From: JAHQVI01 sp050330195
GTDB lineage: Bacteria; Pseudomonadota; Alphaproteobacteria; Rhizobiales; Rhodomicrobiaceae
Direction: 5' to 3'
Assembly: GCA_050330195.1 (NCBI GenBank)
Contig: JBHJOB010000086.1
Location: 1 to 37,248, forward strand
Length of the DNA stretch: 37,248 nt
A model generated the notes under the pieces. It searched no databases, was not told the DNA's origin, and worked only from the letters and a program-made list of their open reading frames with translations. Of this stretch, positions 1 through 6,963 are shown one piece after another. Both the position numbers and the translations under genes were made by a program. Positions within the stretch are counted from its first letter, which is position 1; each line of letters begins with the position of its first letter.

Positions 1-276
1 CATGTTTTCGTCCCGCACTCGCCATCGCTGACCGCAAATTGTTATAACAAAAATGAAAAATTCTAGCTAATAAATGTACGCACGCGACAAATAAATAATA
101 TTAATATAATATGATTATAGGAATTTGCCATGGGTTGTGGATATTTCATCGCAGTCGGGCAGGTCACGATATTTTTTCCAGCGGCGGTGGACAACTTACT
201 GATCCGCAAGACGAAAAATCAGCATGCGCCTTCAGTATCCCACCAAACCTGATCCAGAGCTTGTTGCCTACTCAAC
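1..276. other. AT-rich leading intergenic stretch
   Basis: No convincing gene is seen here. Positions 50-120 are strongly AT-rich, unlike the rest of the window. A perfect 12-bp palindrome, TTGTTATAACAA, lies at 39-50 and could be an operator for a gene outside the window. An ATG on the minus strand sits at positions 3-1 without a good ribosome binding site. The 88-codon frame from 111 lacks a ribosome binding site and runs through the terminator into fpr on the other strand, so it is not called. Confidence 0.4.
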
Positions 277-300
277 AAAAAAACCCGGCCAGAAGCCGGG
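277..300 (-). terminator. Rho-independent terminator of fpr
   Basis: Read on the minus strand there is a 6-bp GC stem (CCCGGC / GCCGGG, at 295-300 and 284-289) with a 5-nt loop, followed at once by seven T residues (277-283). It lies about 45 nt beyond the fpr stop. This is a textbook intrinsic terminator, the clearest in the window. Confidence 0.9.
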
Positions 301-343
301 GCGACAAAGACGGAGCAATTGCCACTAGAGTGGTTGCGCGGCG

Positions 344-1117
344 TTATTTCTCCACGAAGGCCTTCTCGATGACATAGCTTGCGGGTTTGCCGCTGGAGCC
401 CTCGACGAAACCGCGACTCTCGAGGATCTGCTTCATGTCGCCCAGCATCTGCGGGCTGCCGCAGAGCATGGCGCGATCCTGCTCGGGATCGAACACCGGC
501 AGCCCGATGTCGCTGAAGAGCTGGCCCGAATTGATCAGGTCTGTAACGCGGCCACGATTGTGGAAGGGCTCGCGCGTCACCGTCGGGTAATAGATCAGCT
601 TCTCCTGGATCAGCTCGCCCAGATATTCATGTTTCGGCAGCGCCTGGGTGATCTGTTCGCCGTAAGCCAGTTCGGAGATCTTGCGGCAGCCATGCGCCAG
701 CACGACCTTGTCGCACTTCTCGTAGGTTTCCGGATCGCGGATGATGCTCATGAAGGGCGCAATTCCGGTGCCCGTGGAGAGCAGGTAGAGATTGCGGCCA
801 TCGAGAAGATTGTCGAGCACCAGCGTGCCGACAGGCTTCTTGCCGACGAGGATGCGGTCGCCTTCCCTGATGTGCTGCAGACGCGAGGTCAACGGCCCGT
901 CGGGCACCTTGATGGAGAAGAACTCCAGCTCTTCCTCGTAATTGGTGCTCACCATCGAATAGGCGCGCAGAAGCGGCTTGCCCTCGACTTCAAGGCCCAT
1001 CATGGTGAACTGGCCGTTGACGAAGCGGAAGGACGGGCTGCGCGTGGCGGTGAAGCTGAAAAGATCGTCCGTCCAGTGGCGTACCGACAGGACGGTTTCC
1101 TCATTGAAATTGCTCAT
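344..1117 (-). CDS. fpr: Ferredoxin--NADP+ reductase
   Basis: FAD-containing reductase that passes electrons between NADPH and ferredoxin or flavodoxin in the cytoplasm. At 257 residues it matches the bacterial short FPR family. Seen in the sequence: the FAD-binding RAYSM motif near residue 51, the NADP-site stretch GTGIAPFMS near residue 116, the nucleotide-site LCGSPQM near residue 218, and a C-terminus ending AFVEK, typical of bacterial FPRs. It lies 51 nt downstream of a 7Fe ferredoxin gene on the same strand, so the two probably form a reductase/ferredoxin pair. It ends at a strong intrinsic terminator. The start ATG is followed at once by the expected N-terminal FPR sequence. Confidence 0.95.
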   Translation of the reverse strand: MSNFNEETVLSVRHWTDDLFSFTATRSPSFRFVNGQFTMMGLEVEGKPLLRAYSMVSTNYEEELEFFSIKVPDGPLTSRLQHIREGDRILVGKKPVGTLVLDNLLDGRNLYLLSTGTGIAPFMSIIRDPETYEKCDKVVLAHGCRKISELAYGEQITQALPKHEYLGELIQEKLIYYPTVTREPFHNRGRVTDLINSGQLFSDIGLPVFDPEQDRAMLCGSPQMLGDMKQILESRGFVEGSSGKPASYVIEKAFVEK

Positions 1118-1168
1118 GATCGGTTCCGTTTCAAAGGGGTTGTGCTTTGAGTGTCGATTTCCGGGTCT

Positions 1169-1507
1169 CTAGACCGTCGCGGGGCTTTCGGTGCCATAAA
1201 CCGTTTCCAGCTTGTCCGGGACGCCGAGCCATTCATCGCTGTCGGGCGGCGGATCTTTCTTCATGGTGATCACAGGCAAGATCTGCGCCATCGCGGAATT
1301 CAGCGCGATCCACTTCTCAAGTCCGGGCTCGGTATCCGCCTTGATCGCCTCGGCGGGACATTCCGGCTCACAGACGCCGCAATCGATGCATTCATCAGGA
1401 TGAATCACCAGCATGTGCTCACCCTCGTAAAAGCAGTCCACCGGGCAAACCGAGACGCAGTCCATATATTTGCACCGGATGCAATTGTCGGTGACGACAT
1501 AGGTCAT
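1169..1507 (-). CDS. fdxA: 7Fe ferredoxin ([3Fe-4S][4Fe-4S]), FdxA type
   Basis: Small cytoplasmic electron carrier of 112 residues. The N-terminal cluster region shows C9, C12, C17 and C21 followed by Pro, and the second has C-x2-C-x2-C-x3-C-P around residues 40-50, as in Azotobacter-type 7Fe ferredoxins. The open frame extends 10 codons further upstream, but the family starts at MTYVV, which sets the start at 1507. The gene lies directly upstream of fpr, its likely redox partner. An FNR-like box with one mismatch (TTGAT-N4-AGCAA, 1524-1537) lies just before the start and may be coincidental. Confidence 0.95.
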   Translation of the reverse strand: MTYVVTDNCIRCKYMDCVSVCPVDCFYEGEHMLVIHPDECIDCGVCEPECPAEAIKADTEPGLEKWIALNSAMAQILPVITMKKDPPPDSDEWLGVPDKLETVYGTESPATV

Positions 1508-1693
1508 GTGACGCACTCCCGCATTGATCGAGAGCAAAATGGCAGCCGCCGGCCGCTGCGTCGGTCAATTACTTGCCAAGAGCGAAAATTTTGGAGGGTT
1601 TCTAAAAATATTGCGGCTTGGCAACTAATTGCTATCGCCTCGCTCGAGCGTGGCTGATGCTGTCTCTCAACATGTATTGTTGGAGATGCCAGC

Positions 1694-1996
1694 ATGACGC
1701 CGGAGCGCCTTGAGGTTCTGAATAAGGGGACGCTGTTGCGCATCGTCTGGCCGGACGAACGGCCAAGCGAAATCGGCGCGACCATTCTGCGGCGCGAGTG
1801 CCGGTCGGCGGGCGCGCTGCGGGCGCAAATCGACGACCGCGCGCAATACCCTGAAGACATCCGCATCACCGCCGTCGAGCCGGTCGGCATCTATGCCGTC
1901 AACATTGCCTTTTCCGACGGCGAGCATCGCGGCATCTACCCATTCACCTTTCTGGCCGAACTTGCGGCCCGCGAGACAGCCGACAGCAGCGCATAA
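1694..1996 (+). CDS. DUF971 domain protein
   Basis: A 100-residue single-domain protein of the DUF971 family, also called the gamma-butyrobetaine hydroxylase N-terminal-like domain. The pattern L-x-I-x-W-x-D near the N-terminus, the VGIYAVNIAFSDG segment and the closing GIYPFTFL stretch are diagnostic. The function of stand-alone members is unsettled. The domain is often linked to Fe-S proteins, and an Mrp/ApbC Fe-S carrier is also encoded in this window. A GGAG lies 8 nt before the ATG. It ends 13 nt before the flavoprotein gene and may be the first gene of that operon. Confidence 0.85.
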   Translation: MTPERLEVLNKGTLLRIVWPDERPSEIGATILRRECRSAGALRAQIDDRAQYPEDIRITAVEPVGIYAVNIAFSDGEHRGIYPFTFLAELAARETADSSA

Positions 1997-2009
1997 GGAG
2001 ACTTTTCCC

Positions 2010-3752
2010 ATGAGCATGGACGAGATTAAAGACGGCATATCGGAAGTGTCCTGCGATGTGCTGGTGATCGGCGGCGGCACGGCCGGACCGATGGCCGCGC
2101 TGAAAGCCAAGAAGAAAAATCCGAAGGCGACCGTAATCCTGCTGGAGAAGGCGAACGTCAAACGCTCGGGCGCGATCTCGATGGGCATGGACGGGCTGAA
2201 CAACGCCGTGATCCCCGGCCACGCGACGCCGGAACAGTACACCAAGGAAATCACCATCGCCAATGACGGCATCGTCAATCAGAAGGCCGTCTACAAATAT
2301 GCCGAGAACTGCTACTCGATCATCGAGGAGCTGGACAGTTTCGGTATCCGCTTCCAGAAGAACGAGAACGGCGACTTCGACGTCAAGAAGGTGCACCATA
2401 TCGGCACCTATGTTCTGCCGATGCCGAACGGCGACACGGTCAAGAAAGCGCTGTACCGACAGCTCCGCCGCGCGCGCCTGCTGATCTCGAACCGCTACAT
2501 GGCCACGCGCCTGCTGACTGGCAAGGACGGACGCATCGCGGGCGCCATCGCCGTAAATACACGGACAGCGGAGTTTCTGACCGTCAAGGCGAAATCCGTC
2601 ATCCTGTGCATGGGCGCGGCTGGCCGCCTCGGCCTGCCGACGTCAGGCTACATGTTCGGCACCTACGAAAACGCCGCCAATTCCGGCGACGGCTATGCGA
2701 TGGCCTACCATGCGGGCGCGGGCCTCGCCAATCTCGAATCCTTCCAGATCAACCCGCTGATCAAGGACTATAACGGCCCCGCCTGCGCATATGTCGCCGG
2801 ACCGTTCGGTGCGTATACAGCCAATAATGAGGGTGCGCGCTTCATCGAATGCGACTACTGGTCCGGTCAGATGATGCTGGAGTTCTTCAACGAGCTGCAA
2901 TCGGGCAAGGGGCCGGTCTTCCTCAAGCTGAACCATCTGCATTCCGATACGGTCGCCGAAATCGAAACCATTCTGCATACGGTCGAACGTCCGACACGCG
3001 GCGACTTTCACGAAAACCGCAGCACCGATTACCGCAAGGACATGATCGAGATGCATATTTCGGAGATCGGCTTCTGCTCCGGACACAGCGCATCCGGCGT
3101 GTTCGTCGATGAATTTGCGCGCACCACGGTCCCCGGCCTCTATGCTGCGGGCGACATGGCGAGCGTCCCGCACAACTACATGCTCGGCGCGTTCACCAAT
3201 GGCGCAATTGCGGGTGAGGATGCGATGGACTTCGCTGAAAATGTCGATTTTGTCGACTTCGATCCCGCTGACATCGCCGTCGAGCAGGAGCGCGTGCTCG
3301 CCCCGACGAAGCGCGAAGACGGCATCCCGCCAAACCAGATCGAATACAAGACGCGGCGGCTCGTGAACGACTATCTCCAGCCGCCGAAAGTCACCATGAA
3401 ATACGAGCTGGCGCAGAAACGGTTCGCCGAAGTGCGCAACGACATGGAAAACCACATGATGGTGCGCAACGCTCACGAGCTGATGCGCTCGCTTGAAGCG
3501 GCGTCCATCGTGGATTGCGCCGACATGGCTGCCCATGCCTCGCTGTACCGCACCGAAAGCCGCTGGGGCCTGTATCATCTGCGGACCGATTATCCGGAGA
3601 AGAACAATGAAGACTGGTTCTGTCACACCGTCCTGTCGAAGAAAAACGGCGTGATGACCTCCGAAAAGGTGCCGGTCGATGATTACATCGTGCCTATCGC
3701 GGATGAAGAGAAGGATCTCTACGACAAGCAGCGCGTCCGCGCCACGGCTTGA
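2010..3752 (+). CDS. AprA-like FAD flavoprotein (fumarate reductase/APS reductase superfamily)
   Basis: Cytoplasmic FAD-dependent oxidoreductase of 580 residues in the succinate dehydrogenase/fumarate reductase/adenylylsulfate reductase alpha superfamily. Seen: the N-terminal dinucleotide motif GGGTAG (residues 21-26) and the late FAD-binding stretch GLYAAGDMASVPHN. No signal peptide is present. The next gene encodes a two-cluster ferredoxin with AprB-like cysteine spacing, so the pair looks like an AprAB-type heterodimer. Neither ATP sulfurylase nor Qmo genes are near, so a true APS reductase role is not supported. The substrate is unknown. The start at 2010 follows the ribosome binding site AAGGAG; the open frame begins further upstream but overlaps the DUF971 gene. 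Confidence 0.85.
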   Translation: MSMDEIKDGISEVSCDVLVIGGGTAGPMAALKAKKKNPKATVILLEKANVKRSGAISMGMDGLNNAVIPGHATPEQYTKEITIANDGIVNQKAVYKYAENCYSIIEELDSFGIRFQKNENGDFDVKKVHHIGTYVLPMPNGDTVKKALYRQLRRARLLISNRYMATRLLTGKDGRIAGAIAVNTRTAEFLTVKAKSVILCMGAAGRLGLPTSGYMFGTYENAANSGDGYAMAYHAGAGLANLESFQINPLIKDYNGPACAYVAGPFGAYTANNEGARFIECDYWSGQMMLEFFNELQSGKGPVFLKLNHLHSDTVAEIETILHTVERPTRGDFHENRSTDYRKDMIEMHISEIGFCSGHSASGVFVDEFARTTVPGLYAAGDMASVPHNYMLGAFTNGAIAGEDAMDFAENVDFVDFDPADIAVEQERVLAPTKREDGIPPNQIEYKTRRLVNDYLQPPKVTMKYELAQKRFAEVRNDMENHMMVRNAHELMRSLEAASIVDCADMAAHASLYRTESRWGLYHLRTDYPEKNNEDWFCHTVLSKKNGVMTSEKVPVDDYIVPIADEEKDLYDKQRVRATA

Positions 3753-3772
3753 GGCGAACGGAGAACACTCTC

Positions 3773-3863
3773 TCTCCTATGGGGTGAGGGCATTGCGAGC
3801 CGAAAGCGAAACTCCATTCCCCCTCACCCGGCACTACGTGCCGACCTCTCCCACGGGGAGAGG
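3773..3863. repeat. Palindromic intergenic repeat (REP-like)
   Basis: Nested inverted repeats fill the gap between the flavoprotein and ferredoxin genes. GGGTGAGGG (3782-3790) pairs with CCCTCACCC (3821-3829). GGCAC-TAC-GTGCC forms 3830-3842. CCTCTCCC-ACG-GGGAGAGG forms 3845-3863. The sequence resembles a dispersed palindrome I recall from Rhizobiales intergenic regions. It may stabilise or attenuate the operon transcript. Confidence 0.75.
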
Positions 3864-3892
3864 TGAAGCAGAGAATTAACGGAGACACCCAT

Positions 3893-4126
3893 ATGCCATT
3901 GGCCCCGACTTACACAACCGTCCCGGTCGTCGTGGACGACGCCAAATGCATCGCCGAAAAGGGCTGCACTGTCTGCGTCGACGTTTGCCCGCTGGACGTG
4001 CTGCGCATCAGCGACATGAGCAAGAAGGCCTACATGGCCTATGACGAGTGCTGGTATTGCATGCCTTGTGAGGCCGACTGCCCGACCGGCGCCGTCACCG
4101 TCAACATTCCCTATCTCCTGAAGTGA
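3893..4126 (+). CDS. AprB-like 2x[4Fe-4S] ferredoxin
   Basis: A 77-residue ferredoxin with eight cysteines in two groups: C19, C25, C28, C32-P and C53, C56, C59, C63-P. The wider spacing in the first group and the sequence between the groups resemble the beta subunit of APS reductase, but the C-terminal tail of AprB is missing. It should shuttle electrons to or from the preceding flavoprotein. The start at 3893 is chosen for the GGAG 7 nt upstream; the frame opens 10 codons earlier inside the repeat. The HEAT-repeat gene follows after 6 nt, so all three are probably co-translated. Confidence 0.9.
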   Translation: MPLAPTYTTVPVVVDDAKCIAEKGCTVCVDVCPLDVLRISDMSKKAYMAYDECWYCMPCEADCPTGAVTVNIPYLLK

Positions 4127-4132
4127 GGCACC

Positions 4133-5107
4133 ATGGCCGATCCGTTCGAAGCCTATAGCGACCTTGAAGACATTGCCGAACAGCTGCGCGCCGCCGATGC
4201 GGGCGAGCGCCGCGTCGCGGTGATGGAGCTTGCCGACAGTGGCGATCCGCAGGCGGTTGCACTTCTAGCCGGGATGCTGGACGACCCCGATAGCGGCGTG
4301 CGCACACAGACGGCTCAGGCGCTGGGCGAATTCGACGGACCTGAAGCGGCCGCCGCGCTCGCCAAGGCGCTGACCGATCATGAAAGCGAGGTGGCGCTGG
4401 CCGCCGCCGACAGCATGGCCGAGCTGAAAGACCCCGAGGCCGCCGATCCGATCCTGCCGTTGGTCGGGCATTCATCGGCTTTCGTGCGAATGAATGCTCT
4501 CCGTGGGCTGAAGGAGCTGCGCCGCGCGGACAGCTTGAAGCCTGCACTGAATGCCTTGCAGGACAGCGACCCCGGCGTGCGCGTGCAGGCGGTCGGCGTG
4601 ATCGGCTTCCTCAAGATGGAAGAAGCCATCCCTGCACTGAAAGCCGCGACGAAGGACGCCGCTGCCCATGTCCGCCGCGCAGCCGTCAGTGCGCTGGCCT
4701 TTTCCGAGCTGCAGACCGCAGCCGACGCCGTGACCCACGCGCTTGGCGATCAGGACTGGATGGTCCGCGAGATTGCCGCCGACACGCTCGGCAAGATGGA
4801 TGCCGGGGCGGCTGCGGCGGATCGCTTGCGCGCGGCGATCGACGATGAATTCTGGCAGGTGCGGCTGAAGGCGATCCGGAGCTTGGGACGTCATCGGATT
4901 GCCGCCGCCGTCGATGGAATCGCCGTATGCCTCCAGCACGAGCAGGCAAATTTGCGCAAGGAAGCGGCAAGCGCACTGGGCGAAATTGGCGACAGCCGGG
5001 CGCTGCCGATGCTGGACATAGTGATCGACGATCCCGACCCGGACGTGCGGAAAAATGTGCGGTGGGCGGTGAAGCGATTGAGCGAAGGAGCCGCCGCAAG
5101 CCTTTAA
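4133..5107 (+). CDS. HEAT-repeat protein
   Basis: A 324-residue soluble protein made almost wholly of about 30-residue helical repeats of the HEAT/PBS-lyase type. Examples of the repeated pattern are DPDSGVRTQTAQALGEF, DPGVRVQAVGVIGFL and DPDVRKNVRWAVKRL. Such proteins are usually scaffolds, or resemble the lyase/chaperone subunits that act on tetrapyrroles or Fe-S partners; no catalytic residues can be assigned. It begins 6 nt after the ferredoxin gene, so it is likely a partner or assembly factor of the flavoprotein/ferredoxin pair. Confidence 0.85.
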   Translation: MADPFEAYSDLEDIAEQLRAADAGERRVAVMELADSGDPQAVALLAGMLDDPDSGVRTQTAQALGEFDGPEAAAALAKALTDHESEVALAAADSMAELKDPEAADPILPLVGHSSAFVRMNALRGLKELRRADSLKPALNALQDSDPGVRVQAVGVIGFLKMEEAIPALKAATKDAAAHVRRAAVSALAFSELQTAADAVTHALGDQDWMVREIAADTLGKMDAGAAAADRLRAAIDDEFWQVRLKAIRSLGRHRIAAAVDGIAVCLQHEQANLRKEAASALGEIGDSRALPMLDIVIDDPDPDVRKNVRWAVKRLSEGAAASL

Positions 5108-5114
5108 TATCAAT

Positions 5115-5136
5115 CTGCCGTCCAGGCGGACGGCGG
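5115..5136. other. Hairpin between HEAT gene and regulator gene
   Basis: A 7-bp perfect stem GCCGTCC / GGACGGC (5117-5123 and 5128-5134) with a 4-nt loop, extendable by two more pairs including a G-U. It lies 10 nt after the HEAT gene stop. No T-run follows, so it is more likely an attenuator or RNA-stability element than a full terminator. Confidence 0.5.
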
Positions 5137-5177
5137 GACAGCAACCCATAAACGGAGATCACGCCAGGACCGACGCC

Positions 5178-5930
5178 ATGCAGGATCTTCAACCCATAGC
5201 CAAACCGCACGCCCCTGCGAAACAGCCCAAATATGCCGCAATCCAGCAATGGCTGAGCGGCCAGATCGCGGCAGGCACGTTCGCGCGCGGAGAGCAGCTT
5301 CCAAGCGAACACGATCTGATGGCGCAATTCAGTTGCTCGCGCGTCACGGTCCGGCAGGCTCTCGTCAATTTGCGCAGCTCCGGAACCATCGAAAGCCAGC
5401 GCGGCAAGGGCTATTTCGTCAGCCGCTTGACTGCCGTTCATGATCTTCAGCGCCTTCAGAGTTTCGGCGAGATCATGGCGCCCTTCGGAGTCGAGACGTT
5501 CTCGGATGTTCTCGGCGTCACCCAAGCGGCGGCGAGCCGCGAGGTCAGCGATGCGCTTTCGCTGACGCCCGGCGGCGAGGTTACGCGGATCGAGCGGCTG
5601 CGTATCGCGGGCGGCACCGTGGTCTCGCTCGATATCAGCTTCTTTCCGCTCGACATCGGCAAGAGGCTGGCTCAGCTTGATCTGCAGAATCAGGATATTT
5701 TTCTGCTGCTTGAGCGCGAGCTCGACACGGAGCTGGGCTATGCCGATCTGACCATCGACGTCGTCCCCGCTTCGCAGCGGCAGGCCGCGTTGCTCGGCGT
5801 CCGCCCCAATGAGCAGGTGCTGCGAATCCGCCGTCTGACGCACGATGCGACCGGACGCGGCATCGACTATGAGCGCATCTATGCACGGCTGGATGCGATG
5901 CAGTTCCGGGCCCGGCTGGGACGCTGGTAA
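5178..5930 (+). CDS. GntR-family regulator with UTRA domain (HutC subfamily)
   Basis: A 250-residue DNA-binding regulator. The N-terminal winged helix-turn-helix (about residues 13-80) has the family signature GEQLPSEHDLMAQFSCSR followed by VTVRQAL. The C-terminal half (about 90-245) fits a UTRA ligand-binding fold. HutC-type regulators usually respond to the substrate or an intermediate of the pathway they control. It sits between the flavoprotein/ferredoxin/HEAT genes and the ABC importer, so it is the prime candidate to control both. A perfect inverted repeat at 6594-6625 is a possible binding site. Confidence 0.9.
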   Translation: MQDLQPIAKPHAPAKQPKYAAIQQWLSGQIAAGTFARGEQLPSEHDLMAQFSCSRVTVRQALVNLRSSGTIESQRGKGYFVSRLTAVHDLQRLQSFGEIMAPFGVETFSDVLGVTQAAASREVSDALSLTPGGEVTRIERLRIAGGTVVSLDISFFPLDIGKRLAQLDLQNQDIFLLLERELDTELGYADLTIDVVPASQRQAALLGVRPNEQVLRIRRLTHDATGRGIDYERIYARLDAMQFRARLGRW

Positions 5931-5945
5931 GCGGCTCGGAGCCGA

Positions 5946-6434
5946 TCATCCGGCCGCAACATGCGCTTCCGCCTCGGCAAGCCACTTATCTTCCCGCGCC
6001 AGATAACCTTCACCCTTGATGCAGCCGCCGCGAGTGGTGCGAATTCCCGATCGCAGAACCTTCGCCGGATTGCCGGCCACGATGCATCCCGGCGGCACAT
6101 CGCGCGTGACGACGCTGCCGGCCCCGACGATAGACCCGTCCCCCACACGTATGCCCGGCATGATGATCGACCGCGCGCCTATGAAACAGCGTTCGCCGAT
6201 ATATGTATCGGTGCGCAAGCCTCGGGTCATGTCGTGAGTAAAAATCACGGCATCGAAAGCAACATAGCTATAGGCGCCGACATGCACTCCTCGTGGATGT
6301 GTTCGGTCAAGGACTGCCTTCAATGAAAGAGAACAGGTTGGATGAAGATCCATGCCATATATTTTGACAAGGCACAGACGCCGAAACGAAAGGGCCCACA
6401 ATCTTACGCCACGAAACAAATTCCAGCTAAACAT
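5946..6434 (-). CDS. Left-handed beta-helix (hexapeptide repeat) acyltransferase
   Basis: A 162-residue acyltransferase of the LbetaH family, most like sugar or serine O-acetyltransferases. Hexapeptide coils run through the middle, with the probable catalytic His in the FTHDMT stretch and the closing motif PGCIVAGNPAKVL typical of the family. The substrate is unknown; surface polysaccharide decoration is common for relatives. It is the only minus-strand gene between 1694 and 18704. It converges on the GntR gene with 15 nt between the stops, and its start lies in AT-rich DNA without a clear ribosome binding site. It may be a recent insertion. Confidence 0.8.
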   Translation of the reverse strand: MFSWNLFRGVRLWALSFRRLCLVKIYGMDLHPTCSLSLKAVLDRTHPRGVHVGAYSYVAFDAVIFTHDMTRGLRTDTYIGERCFIGARSIIMPGIRVGDGSIVGAGSVVTRDVPPGCIVAGNPAKVLRSGIRTTRGGCIKGEGYLAREDKWLAEAEAHVAAG

Positions 6435-6963
6435 TCATATTTACCAATTAAAATTATGAAAAATTCAATATAAACAGGATCAAATATAATCGAGACTAAA
6501 TATCGGCTAGACAGGAAGTAGTGTCAGTCCATTTGGGATAGTACCAGCATATACAATCTAGACGTGCAAAAAATTAACCTATATTCACAAATCATTTGAT
6601 TAAACGCGAACAATTTTAATCAAATTCAGCAAAAGCGACTTTCGTGAATCGACGGCTTCACAAGACGGCAGTGTGGAATGGCGACATCTCATCTCCCATG
6701 GCCGTGCCCACCTCAAATGCAAACTTGTATTGGAGACGCCGCCAAACCTGCCCAACTTCCCGCGTCACGGTTGCTGAAACCGCCTCAACTTCAGGCACTT
6801 ATCCGCTGCAGATGCAACCGCACGATTGCTGGTCAAATTTAAAACTATAATAAATTCAACACCCTGCATGAAAACGGCCTCGCTCCTGCCCGTCTGGCAC
6901 GCGGATTGCTCTTAATAAGCGCAAAGACTGACAAGTGCCCGTTCAGACAGGGGAGATTACCCA
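6435..6963. other. Long AT-rich intergenic region upstream of the ABC importer
   Basis: About 530 nt without a supportable gene. The left half (6435-6630) is much more AT-rich than its surroundings and contains a perfect inverted repeat. A consensus -10 box TATAAT lies at 6846-6851 without a convincing -35 box and could drive the importer operon. The 68-codon frame from 6644 has no ribosome binding site and no recognisable domain. Confidence 0.5.
6594..6625. promoter_or_regulatory. Perfect 11-bp inverted repeat, candidate operator
   Basis: ATTTGATTAAA (6594-6604) and its exact complement TTTAATCAAAT (6615-6625) are separated by 10 nt. It is AT-rich and has no following T-run, so it is not a typical terminator. 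The spacing does not fit an FNR/FixK box. It lies in the divergent region between the acyltransferase and ABC importer genes and could bind a dimeric regulator such as the nearby GntR protein; that link is inference. Confidence 0.5.

Noticed and set aside
1..3. Minus-strand start codon of a gene left of the window
   Set aside because: Only the start triplet would be inside the window and the upstream sequence has no good ribosome binding site.
111..377. 88-codon open frame on the plus strand
   Set aside because: No ribosome binding site or domain, and it crosses the fpr terminator and overlaps fpr on the opposite strand.
1524..1537. FNR/FixK-like box before fdxA
   Set aside because: One mismatch in a short degenerate motif, in only one copy; the evidence is too weak to call a site.
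1573..1624. TTGCCAAG / CTTGGCAA inverted repeat upstream of fdxA
   Set aside because: Only 8 bp with a 36-nt spacer; such pairs occur by chance at this length.
2010..4126. Dissimilatory APS reductase (aprAB)
   Set aside because: No ATP sulfurylase, Qmo or Dsr genes are near and the beta subunit is half the usual length; only a superfamily-level call is justified.
6521..6550. Possible insertion-sequence end
   Set aside because: The short stretch looked transposon-like, but no matching inverted end or transposase remnant could be found within the region.
6644..6850. 68-codon open frame upstream of the importer
   Set aside because: No ribosome binding site, no recognisable motif and a composition like untranslated DNA.
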